A stretch of DNA of 64,000 nt from Kitasatospora aureofaciens (GCA_000720845.1 JODU01000018.1:1-64000); one strand, 5' to 3'; shown: positions 43,712-52,507, counted from the first letter of the stretch. Translations and numbers: made by a program. Notes: generated from the letters alone by a model not told the origin.

Positions 43712-45064
43712 GTGACCGTGAACGCTAAGACCAGCCCGAGCGCTGGCAACACCTGGCGAGACCTGCCCGCGGCGCAGCAGCCCGAGTACCCCGACCTTGA
43801 GGCTCTGCGCGCAGTGATCGCGGACCTCGAGTCGTATCCGCCGCTCGTCTTCGCGGGCGAGTGCGACCAGCTGCGCGCCCGGATGGCGGCCGTCGCCAAG
43901 GGAGAGGCGTTCCTCCTCCAGGGCGGCGACTGCGCCGAGGCCTTCGACGCGGTGTCCGCGGACCACATCCGCAACAAGTTGAAGACCCTCCTCCAGATGG
44001 GCGCCGTGCTCACGTACGCCGCCTCCGTGCCCGTGGTGAAGGTCGGCCGGATCGCCGGCCAGTACTCCAAGCCGCGCTCCAAGCCGACCGAGACCCGCGA
44101 CGGCGTGACCCTGCCGACCTACCGCGGCGACTCCGTCAACGGCTTCGACTTCACCGAAGAGGCCCGGATCCCGGACCCCGAGCGGCTCAAGCGCATGTAC
44201 CACGCCTCGGCGTCCACGCTGAACCTGGTGCGCGCCTTCACCACCGGCGGCTACGCCGACCTGAGGCAGGTGCACGCCTGGAACCAGGACTTCGTGAAGT
44301 CCTCCCCCTCCGGCCAGCGCTACGAGCAGCTCGCCCGGGAGATCGACAACGCGCTGAACTTCATGCGGGCCTGCGGGACGGACCCGGCCGAGTTCCAGAC
44401 CGTCGAGTTCTTCTCCTCGCACGAGGCGCTGCTGCTCGACTACGAGTCGGCCCTCACCCGCGTCGACTCGCGCACCGGGCAGCTGTACGACGTCTCCGGG
44501 CACATGGTGTGGATCGGTGAGCGCACCCGGCAGCTGGACCACGCGCACATCGAGTTCGCCTCGAAGATCCGCAACCCGATCGGCATCAAGCTCGGCCCGT
44601 CGACGACGGCCGAGGAGGCGCTGCAGTACATCGAGCGCCTGGACCCCGAGCGTGAGCCCGGGCGGCTGACCTTCATCGTCCGGATGGGCGCGGACAAGAT
44701 CCGCGACAAGCTCCCCGAGCTGGTGGAGAAGGTCACCGCGTCCGGCGCCACCGTCGCCTGGATCACGGACCCGATGCACGGCAACACCTACGAGGCGGCC
44801 TCCGGTCACAAGACCCGCCGCTTCGACGACGTGCTCGACGAGGTCAAGGGCTTCTTCGAGGTGCACAAGTCGCTCGGCACCCACCCGGGCGGCATCCACG
44901 TCGAGCTGACCGGCGACGACGTCACCGAGTGCGTGGGCGGCGGCGACGAGATCTTCGTCGACGACCTGCACCAGCGCTACGAGACGGCCTGCGACCCGCG
45001 GCTGAACCGCAGCCAGTCGCTCGACCTGGCGTTCCTGGTGGCGGAGATGTACCGGGACCAGTGA
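43712..45064 (+). CDS. aroH: Class II 3-deoxy-7-phosphoheptulonate synthase (DAHP synthase)
   Basis: A 450-residue enzyme of the plant-like class II type: FLLQGGDCAEAF, GRIAGQYSKPRS, YRGDSVNG, MVWIGERTRQ, TDPMHGNT, GIHVELTGDDVTEC. It joins phosphoenolpyruvate and erythrose 4-phosphate, opening the shikimate pathway that feeds the anthranilate synthase gene nearby. The GTG at 43712 has TAGTGT six bases upstream (leaderless option); a GTG at 43718 behind GAGGGG is a good alternative start. The product matches Rv2178c (aroG) in type and position. Confidence 0.95.
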   Translation: MTVNAKTSPSAGNTWRDLPAAQQPEYPDLEALRAVIADLESYPPLVFAGECDQLRARMAAVAKGEAFLLQGGDCAEAFDAVSADHIRNKLKTLLQMGAVLTYAASVPVVKVGRIAGQYSKPRSKPTETRDGVTLPTYRGDSVNGFDFTEEARIPDPERLKRMYHASASTLNLVRAFTTGGYADLRQVHAWNQDFVKSSPSGQRYEQLAREIDNALNFMRACGTDPAEFQTVEFFSSHEALLLDYESALTRVDSRTGQLYDVSGHMVWIGERTRQLDHAHIEFASKIRNPIGIKLGPSTTAEEALQYIERLDPEREPGRLTFIVRMGADKIRDKLPELVEKVTASGATVAWITDPMHGNTYEAASGHKTRRFDDVLDEVKGFFEVHKSLGTHPGGIHVELTGDDVTECVGGGDEIFVDDLHQRYETACDPRLNRSQSLDLAFLVAEMYRDQ

Positions 45065-45093
45065 CGGACCGCCCCCGGGCGGGCGGGTGAAAT

Positions 45094-45131
45094 GGGGCGC
45101 GGGTCACACGGGATCCGCGCCCCTCCCACTT
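45094..45131 (+). terminator. Rho-independent terminator after DAHP synthase
   Basis: GGGGCGCGG (45094-45102) pairs perfectly with CCGCGCCCC (45115-45123) and is followed by TCCCACTTTT. It is one of few hairpins here with a T-run. Confidence 0.85.
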
Positions 45132-45152
45132 TTGCCGGCCTTGCGCGATGGG

Positions 45153-45171
45153 TAAGGTTAGGTTTGCCTCA
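45153..45171 (+). promoter_or_regulatory. Iron box (DmdR/IdeR-type operator) upstream of bfd
   Basis: The 19 bases TAAGGTTAGGTTTGCCTCA agree at 14 positions with the DtxR/IdeR-type consensus TTAGGTTAGGCTAACCTAA. They end 67 bases before the ferredoxin start. Iron-loaded repressor binding would turn the gene on only in iron shortage, when iron release from bacterioferritin is useful. Confidence 0.78.
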
Positions 45172-45238
45172 CCGATCAGTCGGGCCCTCCGGTCGTCGGT
45201 ACGGCACGACCTTGTACTCCGTCCGGGAGGTGAACCGC

Positions 45239-45463
45239 GTGTTCGTCTGCAGCTGCTTCGGTGTCACCGAGGAACAGGTGAAGTCTCACGCGGAGGCCGG
45301 CGCGTGCACGCCCCGGCAGATCGCCTCCGCCTGCAAGGCGGGCACCGACTGCGGCGGCTGCGTCCGGCGCATCCAGGCCCTGCTCGGACGCGGTGCCTGC
45401 CCCCGTCGGCAGCTGGCCGACCAGGGCGCCCCGGTCCTCGCGGAGCTTCCCGAGGCGGCCTGA
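45239..45463 (+). CDS. bfd: Bacterioferritin-associated ferredoxin
   Basis: A 74-residue [2Fe-2S] protein: FVCSCFGVTEEQVKSH and GTDCGGCVRRIQALL supply the four cysteines (CxC...CxxC) of the Fer2_BFD fold. It reduces the ferric core of bacterioferritin to release iron. GTG at 45239 is chosen because GGGAGG lies eight bases upstream; the GTG at 45230 overlaps that site. It is convergent with bfr, only 13 bases apart, and preceded by an iron box. Confidence 0.93.
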   Translation: MFVCSCFGVTEEQVKSHAEAGACTPRQIASACKAGTDCGGCVRRIQALLGRGACPRRQLADQGAPVLAELPEAA

Positions 45464-45476
45464 GGCCCCTGCCCGG

Positions 45477-45980
45477 CTAGAGCGAGCCGGGTCCCGACGG
45501 GTCCGGCTGGGTCTGCTCGATCACCGTCGACAGGTACAGCGACTCGCCCAGCTTCTCGATCAGGTCGAGCTGGGTCTCCAGATAGTCGATGTGGTGCTCC
45601 TCGTCGGCGAGGATCGCCTCGAAGACGTTGGCCGACGTGATGTCGTGCTTGGCCCGCATCACCTCGATGCCCCGGCGCAGCCGGTCGATCGCCTCCAGCT
45701 CGATCTCCCGGTCGGCCTGGAACATCTCGGTCACGCTCTGGCCGACCCGCACGTGGAAGAGCCGCTGGTAGTTCGGCAGGCCGTCCAGGAGCAGGATGCG
45801 GTCGGTGAGCACCTCGGCGTGGCGCATTTCGTCGAAGGACTCCGCGCGCGTGTACTTCGCGAGCTTGGTCCAGCCCTTGTGGTCCTGCAGCTTCGCGTGC
45901 AGGAAGTACTGGTTGATCGCCGTCAGCTCGGCGGTCAGCTGCTCATTGAGGAACTCGATGACTTCCGGGTCGCCCTGCAT
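45477..45980 (-). CDS. bfr: Bacterioferritin
   Basis: A 167-residue four-helix iron-storage protein. Ferroxidase residues are seen in LTAINQYFLH, RAESFDEMRHAEVLTDRIL (which also has the heme-ligand Met) and ILADEEHHIDYLETQL. The length is standard. AAGGAG precedes the ATG. It forms 24-mer cages oxidising Fe(II) and storing Fe(III). The upstream 190 bases are unusually A/T-rich with repeats of AGTAAGT (46051-46076). Confidence 0.96.
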   Translation of the reverse strand: MQGDPEVIEFLNEQLTAELTAINQYFLHAKLQDHKGWTKLAKYTRAESFDEMRHAEVLTDRILLLDGLPNYQRLFHVRVGQSVTEMFQADREIELEAIDRLRRGIEVMRAKHDITSANVFEAILADEEHHIDYLETQLDLIEKLGESLYLSTVIEQTQPDPSGPGSL

Positions 45981-46171
45981 CGCTTGACGCTCCTTCGAAC
46001 GGGAACAGGCGTGTTGCGCGGCATGATTGCACCGGCGTCGAAGATCGTCCAGTAAGTGTTGACTTAGTAAGTAAGTACAGGCTTAGTCGGCTTCGTCGTG
46101 CTTGTTGCTATTTGCCCGAATGTAAGTGAGGTGGGTGAGGGGCATCGGTCCGGGTCTGTCAGGATGGAGGC

Positions 46172-46819
46172 ATGGGTCAGCCGGTGGAAGACGGATCGGG
46201 AGAAGACGGTTCGCAAGGAGCGCCGCGGTTCGAGCTCCCGCCCGGGCAGCGGCTGCAGCGCGGCTGGCCCGTCACGCACTACGGACCGGTCCCCAAGTTC
46301 CGCCCCGAGCGCTGGGAGTTCCGGGTCTTCGGCGCCACCACCGACGACGAGAAGCACGGCTGGACCCACGACGAGTTCACCGCCCTGCCCTACACCACGG
46401 TCGTCGCCGACCTGCACTGCGTCACGAAGTTCAGCATGCTCGGAGCCGAGTGGGGCGGCGTCCCGGCCGCCACGATCCTTCGGCTGGCCCCGCCCGCGCC
46501 CGATGTCACGCACGTGATGGTGTGGGCCGAGTACGGATTCAGCTCCAACCTCCGGCTGGCCGACTTCGCCGCCGAGCGCACCCTCTTCGCCACCCACAAG
46601 GACGGCGAGCTGCTCACCGCCGAGCACGGCTTCCCGCTGCGGCTGGTCGTCCCGCACCTGTACGCCTGGAAGGGCCCGAAGTGGGTGCGCGGCATCGAGT
46701 ACATGACCGCCGACCGGCGCGGATTCTGGGAGGAGCGCGGCTATCACAACATCGGCGACCCCTGGCGGGAGCAGCGCTACTCCTACCAGGAGGAGCCCGG
46801 GGAGGGCCCCGAGCTGTGA
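46172..46819 (+). CDS. Sulfite-oxidase-like molybdopterin oxidoreductase (YuiH type)
   Basis: A 215-residue protein of the sulfite oxidase catalytic-domain family. The single Cys that binds molybdenum is in VADLHCVTKFS, and AEYGFSSNL and LVVPHLYAWKGPKWV are conserved. No signal peptide and no heme domain, so it is a cytoplasmic short form; the electron partner is unknown. CAGGAT lies six bases before the ATG and the only GGAGG is too close, so it may be leaderless. Confidence 0.87.
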   Translation: MGQPVEDGSGEDGSQGAPRFELPPGQRLQRGWPVTHYGPVPKFRPERWEFRVFGATTDDEKHGWTHDEFTALPYTTVVADLHCVTKFSMLGAEWGGVPAATILRLAPPAPDVTHVMVWAEYGFSSNLRLADFAAERTLFATHKDGELLTAEHGFPLRLVVPHLYAWKGPKWVRGIEYMTADRRGFWEERGYHNIGDPWREQRYSYQEEPGEGPEL

Positions 46820-46840
46820 CCCGGCGCGGCCCCTCGCGGG

Positions 46841-47722
46841 TCAGCCGTCGCGCAGCCTCTTCAGCCGCGCCACGTCCGCCGCGTGCCCCTCCTTGCCGCC
46901 CGGCGTCTCGATGACCAGCGGCACGCCCTCGGTCGCCGGGTGCGTCATCAGCGCGCGGAACGGGTCCTCGCCGATGTGGCCGGCGCCGATGTTCTCGTGC
47001 CGGTCCTTGTGCGCTCCGGCCACGTCCTTGGAGTCGTTGGCGTGGATCAGCTTCAGCCGGCCCTCGCCGACCGTGTCCACCAGCAGGTCGAGGGTCCGGT
47101 GCATGCCGGACGGGCCGGTCAGGTCGTGCCCCGCCGCGAAGATGTGGCACGTGTCCAGGCACACGCCCAGCTTCGGATGGGCGTCCAGCGCCTCGAAGTA
47201 CGGCCCGAAGTCCCAGGTCCGCGAGCACAGGGAGGAGCCCTGGCCGGCCGTGGACTCCAGCAGCAGGTACGGGTCGTCGTCGTGGGCCAGCTCGTCGAGC
47301 AGCGGCAGCATGTGCTCGCGCACCTGCTTCAGCGCCACCGACCTCTCCCGTCCACCGGTCGCGCTCCCGGTGTGCACCACCACGCCGCGCGCCCCGATGG
47401 CCCGCCCGCGCCGCAGCGAGTGCCGCAGCGACTGAACCGACCGCTCCACCGTCGCCTCGGTGTGCGAACCGAAGTTGATCAGGTACGGCGCGTGCACGTA
47501 CGCGGGGACCGATCCGGCGGCGCAGGCCTCGCGGAAGGCCTCGTCCTGCTTCGGATTGCCGGCCGGGGTGGCCCAGCCCCGCGGGTTGGCGACGAAGACC
47601 TGCACGGTCTCCGCCTTCAGCTCACGGGCGTAGGACAGGCCGACGGAGTGCAGCCCGCCGGCCACGGGGACGTGGCCGCCGACGGGGTTGCGCGGCACGG
47701 GGGAGAAGGATGCGGTGCTCAT
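46841..47722 (-). CDS. nfo: Deoxyribonuclease IV (endonuclease IV, AP endonuclease)
   Basis: A 293-residue TIM-barrel enzyme: GGHVPVAGGLHSVGLSYA, FGSHTEATVERSV, VVVHTGSATGG, LLLESTAGQG, LGVCLDTCHIFAAGHDL, LIHANDSKDVAGAHKDRHENIGAGHIG. These hold the three-metal site His, Glu and Asp residues. It cuts DNA 5' to abasic sites in base excision repair. ATG at 47722. Confidence 0.95.
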   Translation of the reverse strand: MSTASFSPVPRNPVGGHVPVAGGLHSVGLSYARELKAETVQVFVANPRGWATPAGNPKQDEAFREACAAGSVPAYVHAPYLINFGSHTEATVERSVQSLRHSLRRGRAIGARGVVVHTGSATGGRERSVALKQVREHMLPLLDELAHDDDPYLLLESTAGQGSSLCSRTWDFGPYFEALDAHPKLGVCLDTCHIFAAGHDLTGPSGMHRTLDLLVDTVGEGRLKLIHANDSKDVAGAHKDRHENIGAGHIGEDPFRALMTHPATEGVPLVIETPGGKEGHAADVARLKRLRDG

Positions 47723-47819
47723 GTCCGCACCAAGGATGCCAGGGCGTGCGGGCGGACCCCGGGTCAGGGTACGACCGCGCCGGCGCTGCCGAGCCCGGTG
47801 GGCGCACATGGGGGCGTCG

Positions 47820-48017
47820 TCAGGTTCGCGCCACCGGGCCGGGCATCGCGAGCCGGCCGTCGAGCAGCAGCCGGCAGGGGGCGTCGTCCACCGCCTCGCC
47901 GTCGAACGGGCCGTCGTCCGGGTCCGGCGGCCCCGGCGCGGGCGGCGGGCCCCGACCGGCCGCGGAAGCAGTGGTCCCCGCCTGGGGGAGCAGGGAGGGC
48001 AACAGCCCTTTGCGCAC
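47820..48017 (-). CDS. Possible small protein of unknown function
   Basis: A 65-codon frame, GTG start at 48017, between the endonuclease IV and Ser/Thr kinase genes in the same direction. Third positions are almost all G or C in the second half (DDGPFDGEAVDDAPCRLLLDGRL), as in true genes here, but there is no ribosome site and the first half is Pro/Gly-rich. It may be a real short gene or a remnant. The rest of the 390-base gap (47723-48113) shows nothing else. Confidence 0.3.
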   Translation of the reverse strand: MRKGLLPSLLPQAGTTASAAGRGPPPAPGPPDPDDGPFDGEAVDDAPCRLLLDGRLAMPGPVART

Positions 48018-48113
48018 GGCCGGTTGACCAGATGTTCGGCCTGTTCGACCGACTCGGGCGGCTGCCGCGCGCGGCGCCCGGTCCCGTGCCCCGTCGCCGG
48101 GGCCAGTCGTGTG

Positions 48114-50069
48114 TCAGCGGATCGTGATGGTGACGGTAGAGCCCTCGGGAGCCGTGTCCCCGCCGTCCACGGACTGCTTCTTGACGGTGTCGCCGAACAG
48201 TCCGAGCAGACCGCGGTCCTCGTCCACCTCGAAGCCCGCGTCCTGGAGCTTGCCCTTGGCGTCGTCCACGCTGTCCCCGACCACGTCCGGGACCTCGATC
48301 ATCCGGGGGCCCTTCGACACCGTGAGCGTCACCGTGTCGCCCTCGGCGGCCCGGCCGCCCGGCTCCGGCGTCTGCCGGGCCACCTGGCCGCTGTCGTACT
48401 CCGAGTTGACCTGCCCGTCGGCGACCTTCACCTTCAGGCCGGCCCCCTCCAGCTCGGCCCGCGCCTCGTCCAGGTCGTCGCCGGTGACGTCCGGGACGTC
48501 GATCGGGCTGCCCTTGCTGACGACCAGGGCGACCGCCGAGCCCGCGCGCACCGTGGTGCCCGACCGGGGCTTGGTGGAGATCACGAAGCCCTTGGCCACC
48601 TCGTCACTGAACGCCCGGGTCACCATGCCCGGCTCCAGCCCCTCGTCCTCCAGCAGGGTGCGCGCCTTGTCCAGCTTGTAGCCCGACACGTCCGGCAGCT
48701 TCACGGTGTCGGGGCCGTCGGAGACCGTGAGGGACACGGAGTCGTTCTTCCGGATGCGGTCGCCCACCCCGGGGTCGGTGCTGATGACCTTGCCGCGCTC
48801 CACGGTGTCGCTGTAGGCGTGCCGCACCTTGCCGACGTCGAGACCGGCGTCGTCCAGCCGGTCCCGGGCCTGTGCCTCGGTCTTGGAGAGCAGCGGCGGC
48901 ACCTTGGTGAACTGGCCGGAGTTGATGTACCAGACGCCCGTGCCGACCCCGAGCACCAGCAGGACGGCCACGACGACCGTCAGCGGCCCGCGGCGCAGCC
49001 GGAGGCCCCGGGACGGGGAGGAGGCAGGCGGGGGAGCCGCCAGCCGGCTGGTGCGGTTGATCCCGTCCGAGGCGAAGCGGCCCTCCGTGCCGGCGGGCTC
49101 GTCGTCCTCGTTGACGGGCAGCGGCCGGGGCATCGTCAGCGCGCGCGGGATCACGCTCGTGCGGTCCTCGGCGTTGTCGTGCTCCGTGGCGAGCGCCTGC
49201 GGCGGCACCGCGTCCAGCTGCGCCGCGCTCAGTGCCTCACGCGCCTCGCGGGCCCGCGCGAGCAGCGCCACGGCGTCGTGCGGCCGGATCCCCGGGGTAC
49301 GCGCGGTCGCCGCGGCGACCAGCTCGTCCAGCTCGTACGCCATCTCCGGGACGGAGGCCGACGGCGGCGGCACGTCCTCGTGGAGGTGCTTGTAGAGCAC
49401 CGCCGCGGGCGAGTCCCCGTCGTGCGGCTTGGTGCCGGTCAGCATCTCGTACAGCACGACACCGCACGCGTAGACGTCGACCCTGGGATCGGCGGTGCCG
49501 TGCTCGATCTGCTCGGGCGCCAGATAGGAGACGGTGCCGAGGACGGCACCGGTGGTGCTGGTGACGGTGTCCACGGCACGGACCAGACCGAAGTCGGCGA
49601 CCTTGACCCGGCCGTCGTCGCCTATCAGCACGTTCTCCGGCTTCATGTCCCGGTGCACGAACCCCGCCCGGTGCGCGGCACCGAGCGCGGCGAGCACCGG
49701 CTCCAGGATGTCCAGCGCGGCCCGCGGCCTGAGCGCCCCGCGCTCGCGCAGCACGTCCCGCAGGGTGCAGCCCGCGATGTACTCCATCGCCAGGTAGACG
49801 TACGCCCCCTCGGCACCCTGGTCGAAGACCTGGACGACATTCGGGTGGTCGAGCCGGGCCACCGACTTGGCCTCGCGGATGAACCGCTCGACGAAGGTGG
49901 CGTCGGTCGCGAGCGTCGGGTGCATCACCTTCAGCGCGAGCACGCGGTCCAGGCGGGTGTCCACGGCCCGGTAGACCGTGGCCATCCCGCCGACCGCGAT
50001 CCGCGCCTCGACGCGGTACCGGCCGTCGAGCACCTGCCCGACGAGAGGGTCCTGAAGGGTCGTGTCCAC
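48114..50069 (-). CDS. PASTA-domain Ser/Thr protein kinase (PknL/PknB type)
   Basis: A 651-residue membrane kinase. Kinase domain (about 10-275): GGMATVYRAVD, LALKVMHP (ATP lysine), HRDMKPENVLI, DFGLVRA, APEQIEHG. A disordered linker follows, one transmembrane helix (about 372-394, LTVVVAVLLVLGVGTGVWYI) and four extracellular PASTA domains that bind muropeptides. The GTG at 50069 has TAGACT on the minus strand (50077-50082) ending seven bases upstream and no ribosome site, so it is likely leaderless. A longer in-frame extension to 50549 was rejected since it is Gly/Ala-rich and covers thiG. Near a protein like Rv2175c, a known PknL substrate in M. tuberculosis. Confidence 0.94.
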   Translation of the reverse strand: MDTTLQDPLVGQVLDGRYRVEARIAVGGMATVYRAVDTRLDRVLALKVMHPTLATDATFVERFIREAKSVARLDHPNVVQVFDQGAEGAYVYLAMEYIAGCTLRDVLRERGALRPRAALDILEPVLAALGAAHRAGFVHRDMKPENVLIGDDGRVKVADFGLVRAVDTVTSTTGAVLGTVSYLAPEQIEHGTADPRVDVYACGVVLYEMLTGTKPHDGDSPAAVLYKHLHEDVPPPSASVPEMAYELDELVAAATARTPGIRPHDAVALLARAREAREALSAAQLDAVPPQALATEHDNAEDRTSVIPRALTMPRPLPVNEDDEPAGTEGRFASDGINRTSRLAAPPPASSPSRGLRLRRGPLTVVVAVLLVLGVGTGVWYINSGQFTKVPPLLSKTEAQARDRLDDAGLDVGKVRHAYSDTVERGKVISTDPGVGDRIRKNDSVSLTVSDGPDTVKLPDVSGYKLDKARTLLEDEGLEPGMVTRAFSDEVAKGFVISTKPRSGTTVRAGSAVALVVSKGSPIDVPDVTGDDLDEARAELEGAGLKVKVADGQVNSEYDSGQVARQTPEPGGRAAEGDTVTLTVSKGPRMIEVPDVVGDSVDDAKGKLQDAGFEVDEDRGLLGLFGDTVKKQSVDGGDTAPEGSTVTITIR

Positions 50070-50076
50070 GCAGGTG

Positions 50077-50082
50077 AGTCTA
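50077..50082 (-). promoter_or_regulatory. -10 box of a probable leaderless promoter (PASTA kinase)
   Basis: TAGACT on the minus strand ends seven bases before the GTG start at 50069. No ribosome-binding site lies between; no good -35 found. Confidence 0.5.
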
Positions 50083-50194
50083 CGAGCCGCCACGGACACC
50101 CCGCGTCGCCGAACGCAATCGCACCGGGACTGCAGCGCGTCTGTGACGTACCGAACACGGCTGCGGGCAGCCCTGCCGGCCCCGACGCCCGGGC

Positions 50195-50989
50195 CTAAAA
50201 AGCCGGCCGCTCCGGATCCAGTACCGCCAAGCCGTCCGCGGGAGACGACGCCTCGGCGAAATGCCGCCGCGGAATCCGCCCAGCCCGCCGCGCCAGCCGC
50301 CCCGCCTCCACCGCGGAGCGCATCGCGGAAGCCATCAGCACCGGCTCCTGCGCCCGCGTCACCGCCGAGGCCAGCATCACACCCGCGCACCCCAGCTCCA
50401 TCGCCAGGGCCACGTCCGACGCCGTACCGGCCCCCGCGTCCAGGATCACCGGCACACGCGCGTGCTCCACGATCAGCTGGAAGTTGTGCGGGTTGCGGAT
50501 CCCGAGCCCGGACCCGATCGGCGAGCCCAGCGGCATGATCGCCGCACACCCGACGTCCTCCAGCTTCCGCGCGAGCACCGGATCGTCGTTGGTGTACGGC
50601 AGTACGGTGAACCCGTCGTCGACCAGCGTCTCCGCCGCGTCCAGCAGCTCGACCGGGTCCGGCAGCAGCGTGCGCTCGTCGGCGATGACCTCCAGCTTGA
50701 CCAGGTCCGTGCCGAGCGCCTCGCGCGCCAGGCGGGCGGTGAGCACCGCCTCCCCGGCGGTGAAGCAGCCGGCCGTGTTCGGCAGCACCCGGATGCGGAG
50801 CCGCTCCAGCACGGACAGCACGGACCCATGCACCGAGGCGTTCACCCGCCGCATCGCGACGGTCGTCAGCTCCGTCCCGGAGGCCACCAGCGCGCGCTCC
50901 AGCACCTCCAGGCTGGGCGCCCCGCCCGTACCCATGATCAGGCGGGACGCGTACGTCGCGTCGCCGAGGACAAAGGGATCGTCGGCCAT
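50195..50989 (-). CDS. thiG: Thiazole synthase
   Basis: A 264-residue TIM-barrel enzyme: LIMGTGG, TTVAMRRVN, VKLEVIADERTLLPD (Schiff-base Lys), VLPYTNDDPVLA, CAAIMPLGSPIGSGLGI, VPVILDAGAG. It assembles the thiazole phosphate of thiamine from deoxyxylulose phosphate, dehydroglycine and ThiS thiocarboxylate. The ATG lies two bases after the thiS stop; part of the thiO-thiS-thiG operon. Confidence 0.96.
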   Translation of the reverse strand: MADDPFVLGDATYASRLIMGTGGAPSLEVLERALVASGTELTTVAMRRVNASVHGSVLSVLERLRIRVLPNTAGCFTAGEAVLTARLAREALGTDLVKLEVIADERTLLPDPVELLDAAETLVDDGFTVLPYTNDDPVLARKLEDVGCAAIMPLGSPIGSGLGIRNPHNFQLIVEHARVPVILDAGAGTASDVALAMELGCAGVMLASAVTRAQEPVLMASAMRSAVEAGRLARRAGRIPRRHFAEASSPADGLAVLDPERPAF

Positions 50990-50991
50990 GG

Positions 50992-51192
50992 TCAGCCTCC
51001 TTGGACGGCGGTGAGGACCTCGACGCGGTCGCCCTCGGACAGCGCGGTGGCGGACCACCGCGCGCGCGGGACGACGGTCTCGTTCAGGGCGGCGGCCACT
51101 CCGGACGGGGCCCGGGTGAGCGTGCCCACCAGGGCGTCCAGGGCGGTGCCGGGAGCCACCTCGCGCGGCTCGCCGTTGACGGAGATGTTCAT
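50992..51192 (-). CDS. thiS: Sulfur carrier protein ThiS
   Basis: A 66-residue ubiquitin-like protein ending in the required Gly-Gly (TAVQGG), whose C-terminus carries sulfur as thiocarboxylate. Starts MNISVNGEP. Its ATG overlaps the thiO stop (ATGA). Confidence 0.94.
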   Translation of the reverse strand: MNISVNGEPREVAPGTALDALVGTLTRAPSGVAAALNETVVPRARWSATALSEGDRVEVLTAVQGG

Positions 51193-52400
51193 GCGGGCTG
51201 CTCCGAGAGTTCCGGGAGTGCGGGGGCGGCGGCGAAGCGCCGGGGGGTGAAGGGACGGGCCTCGTCCGGCAGCTCCCCGGTGGTCAGGACGTGCGCCATG
51301 ACGTCGCCGGTGACGGGGGTGAGCAGGACGCCGTTGCGGTAGTGACCGGTGGCCAGCAGCAGACCGTCCAGGGCGGTCGGGCCGAGCAGCGGGGCGTTGT
51401 CCGGGGAGCCGGGGCGCAGACCCGCGCGGGTCTCCGCCAAGGGGAGCTCCGTGATGCCGGGCACCAGCTCGTGCGCGTCGCGCAGCAGCTCGTAGACGCC
51501 GCCCGCGGTGACCGTCGTGTCCCAGCCCAGCTCCTCGCTGGTGGCGCCGACGACCAGCTCGCCGCTCTCCCGGGGCACCAGGTAGACGTGGTTGCCGCGC
51601 ACCACGGCGCGCACGGTCCGGTTCAGCAGCGGACCCGGCGTCCGCGGCATGGTCAGCCGCAGCACCTGCCCCTTCACGGGCCGCACCGGCGGCAGCACGG
51701 CCTCCGGCACGCCCGTGAGCCGCCCGCTCAGGCTGCCCCCGGCCAGCACCACCTGCCCGGCCTCCAGCGCGGTGGCGTCGGCGGTGACGACGCCCGTGGC
51801 CCGGTCCCCGCGCCCGACGGTGAGCCGCTCGGCCCACACCCGGTGGAAGGCCACGCCCGCCTGTTCGCAGGCCGCGACCAGCGCGTGGGTGAGACGGCGG
51901 GGGTCGATCTGGTGGTCGCCGTCCACCCGGAGTCCCCCGCGCACGCCCGGCGCGAGCATCGGCTCCAGACGCCGGCACTCGCGCCCCGACAGCCACTCGG
52001 AGTCCAGGCCGGAGCGCTGCTGGAGCGCGTGCAGTTCACGCAGGTGGGCGCGGTCGTCGGCGTCCAGTGCGACGGCGAGCGTGCCGCAGCGGCGGTAACC
52101 GAGGTCGTGGCCGGTCAGCTCGGTCAGCTCGGCCGCGAACTCCGGGTAGCGGCGGGCCGAGGCGAGGTTCAGCGCGAGCAGCGTCTCCTCGCCGTAGTGC
52201 AGCTCCGTGACGGCGGCCAGCATCCCGGCCGCCACCTGGGCCGCCCCGCCGCCCGGTTCGGGGTCCACGAGGGCCGTGGCCAGCCCGCGCTGCGCGGCCC
52301 GCCAGGCGGTGACGAGCCCGATGATCCCGCCGCCGACGACGAGAACGTCGGGCGTACGAGACGCATGAGGCGTACGAGGCATGTGTGGTGGAGACGACAT
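51189..52400 (-). CDS. thiO: Glycine oxidase ThiO
   Basis: A 403-residue FAD enzyme of the DAAO family: VLVVGGGIIGLVTAWRAAQRG (FAD binding), GGLRVDGDHQIDPRRLTHAL, GLRPGSPDNAPLLGP, LLATGHYRNGVLL. It oxidises glycine to the imine that ThiG uses. First gene of thiO-thiS-thiG. ATG at 52400 follows GGAGGGG, which is inside the 3' end of the TPP riboswitch; an ATG at 52382 is an alternative start. Confidence 0.94.
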   Translation of the reverse strand: MSSPPHMPRTPHASRTPDVLVVGGGIIGLVTAWRAAQRGLATALVDPEPGGGAAQVAAGMLAAVTELHYGEETLLALNLASARRYPEFAAELTELTGHDLGYRRCGTLAVALDADDRAHLRELHALQQRSGLDSEWLSGRECRRLEPMLAPGVRGGLRVDGDHQIDPRRLTHALVAACEQAGVAFHRVWAERLTVGRGDRATGVVTADATALEAGQVVLAGGSLSGRLTGVPEAVLPPVRPVKGQVLRLTMPRTPGPLLNRTVRAVVRGNHVYLVPRESGELVVGATSEELGWDTTVTAGGVYELLRDAHELVPGITELPLAETRAGLRPGSPDNAPLLGPTALDGLLLATGHYRNGVLLTPVTGDVMAHVLTTGELPDEARPFTPRRFAAAPALPELSEQPA

Positions 52401-52410
52401 GGGCGTCCAG

Positions 52411-52507
52411 CCCCTCCCTTCGCCGGCATGACCCGGATCAGGTTCGTACGGTCGGAGGCCGCCAGCCTCCCTCTCAGCCCGGTGCGTCCGGGCTCCCGCG
52501 AGTGCCT
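52411..52507 (-). promoter_or_regulatory. TPP (THI-box) riboswitch controlling thiOSG
   Basis: Read on the minus strand, the thi-box cores are present: GGGCTGAGAGGGAGG, GAACCTGATCCGGGTCATGCC, then GGCGAAGGGAGG. These are the CUGAGA and CUGAUC-type conserved blocks that bind thiamine pyrophosphate. The final strand GGGAGGGG is also the ribosome-binding site for the ATG at 52400, so ligand-stabilised folding should hide it and block translation. The latter is inference from position. Confidence 0.95.

Noticed and set aside
50070..50549. N-terminal extension of the PASTA kinase
   Set aside because: The added part is Gly/Ala/Arg-rich, overlaps thiG and precedes a normal kinase start with its own -10 box.
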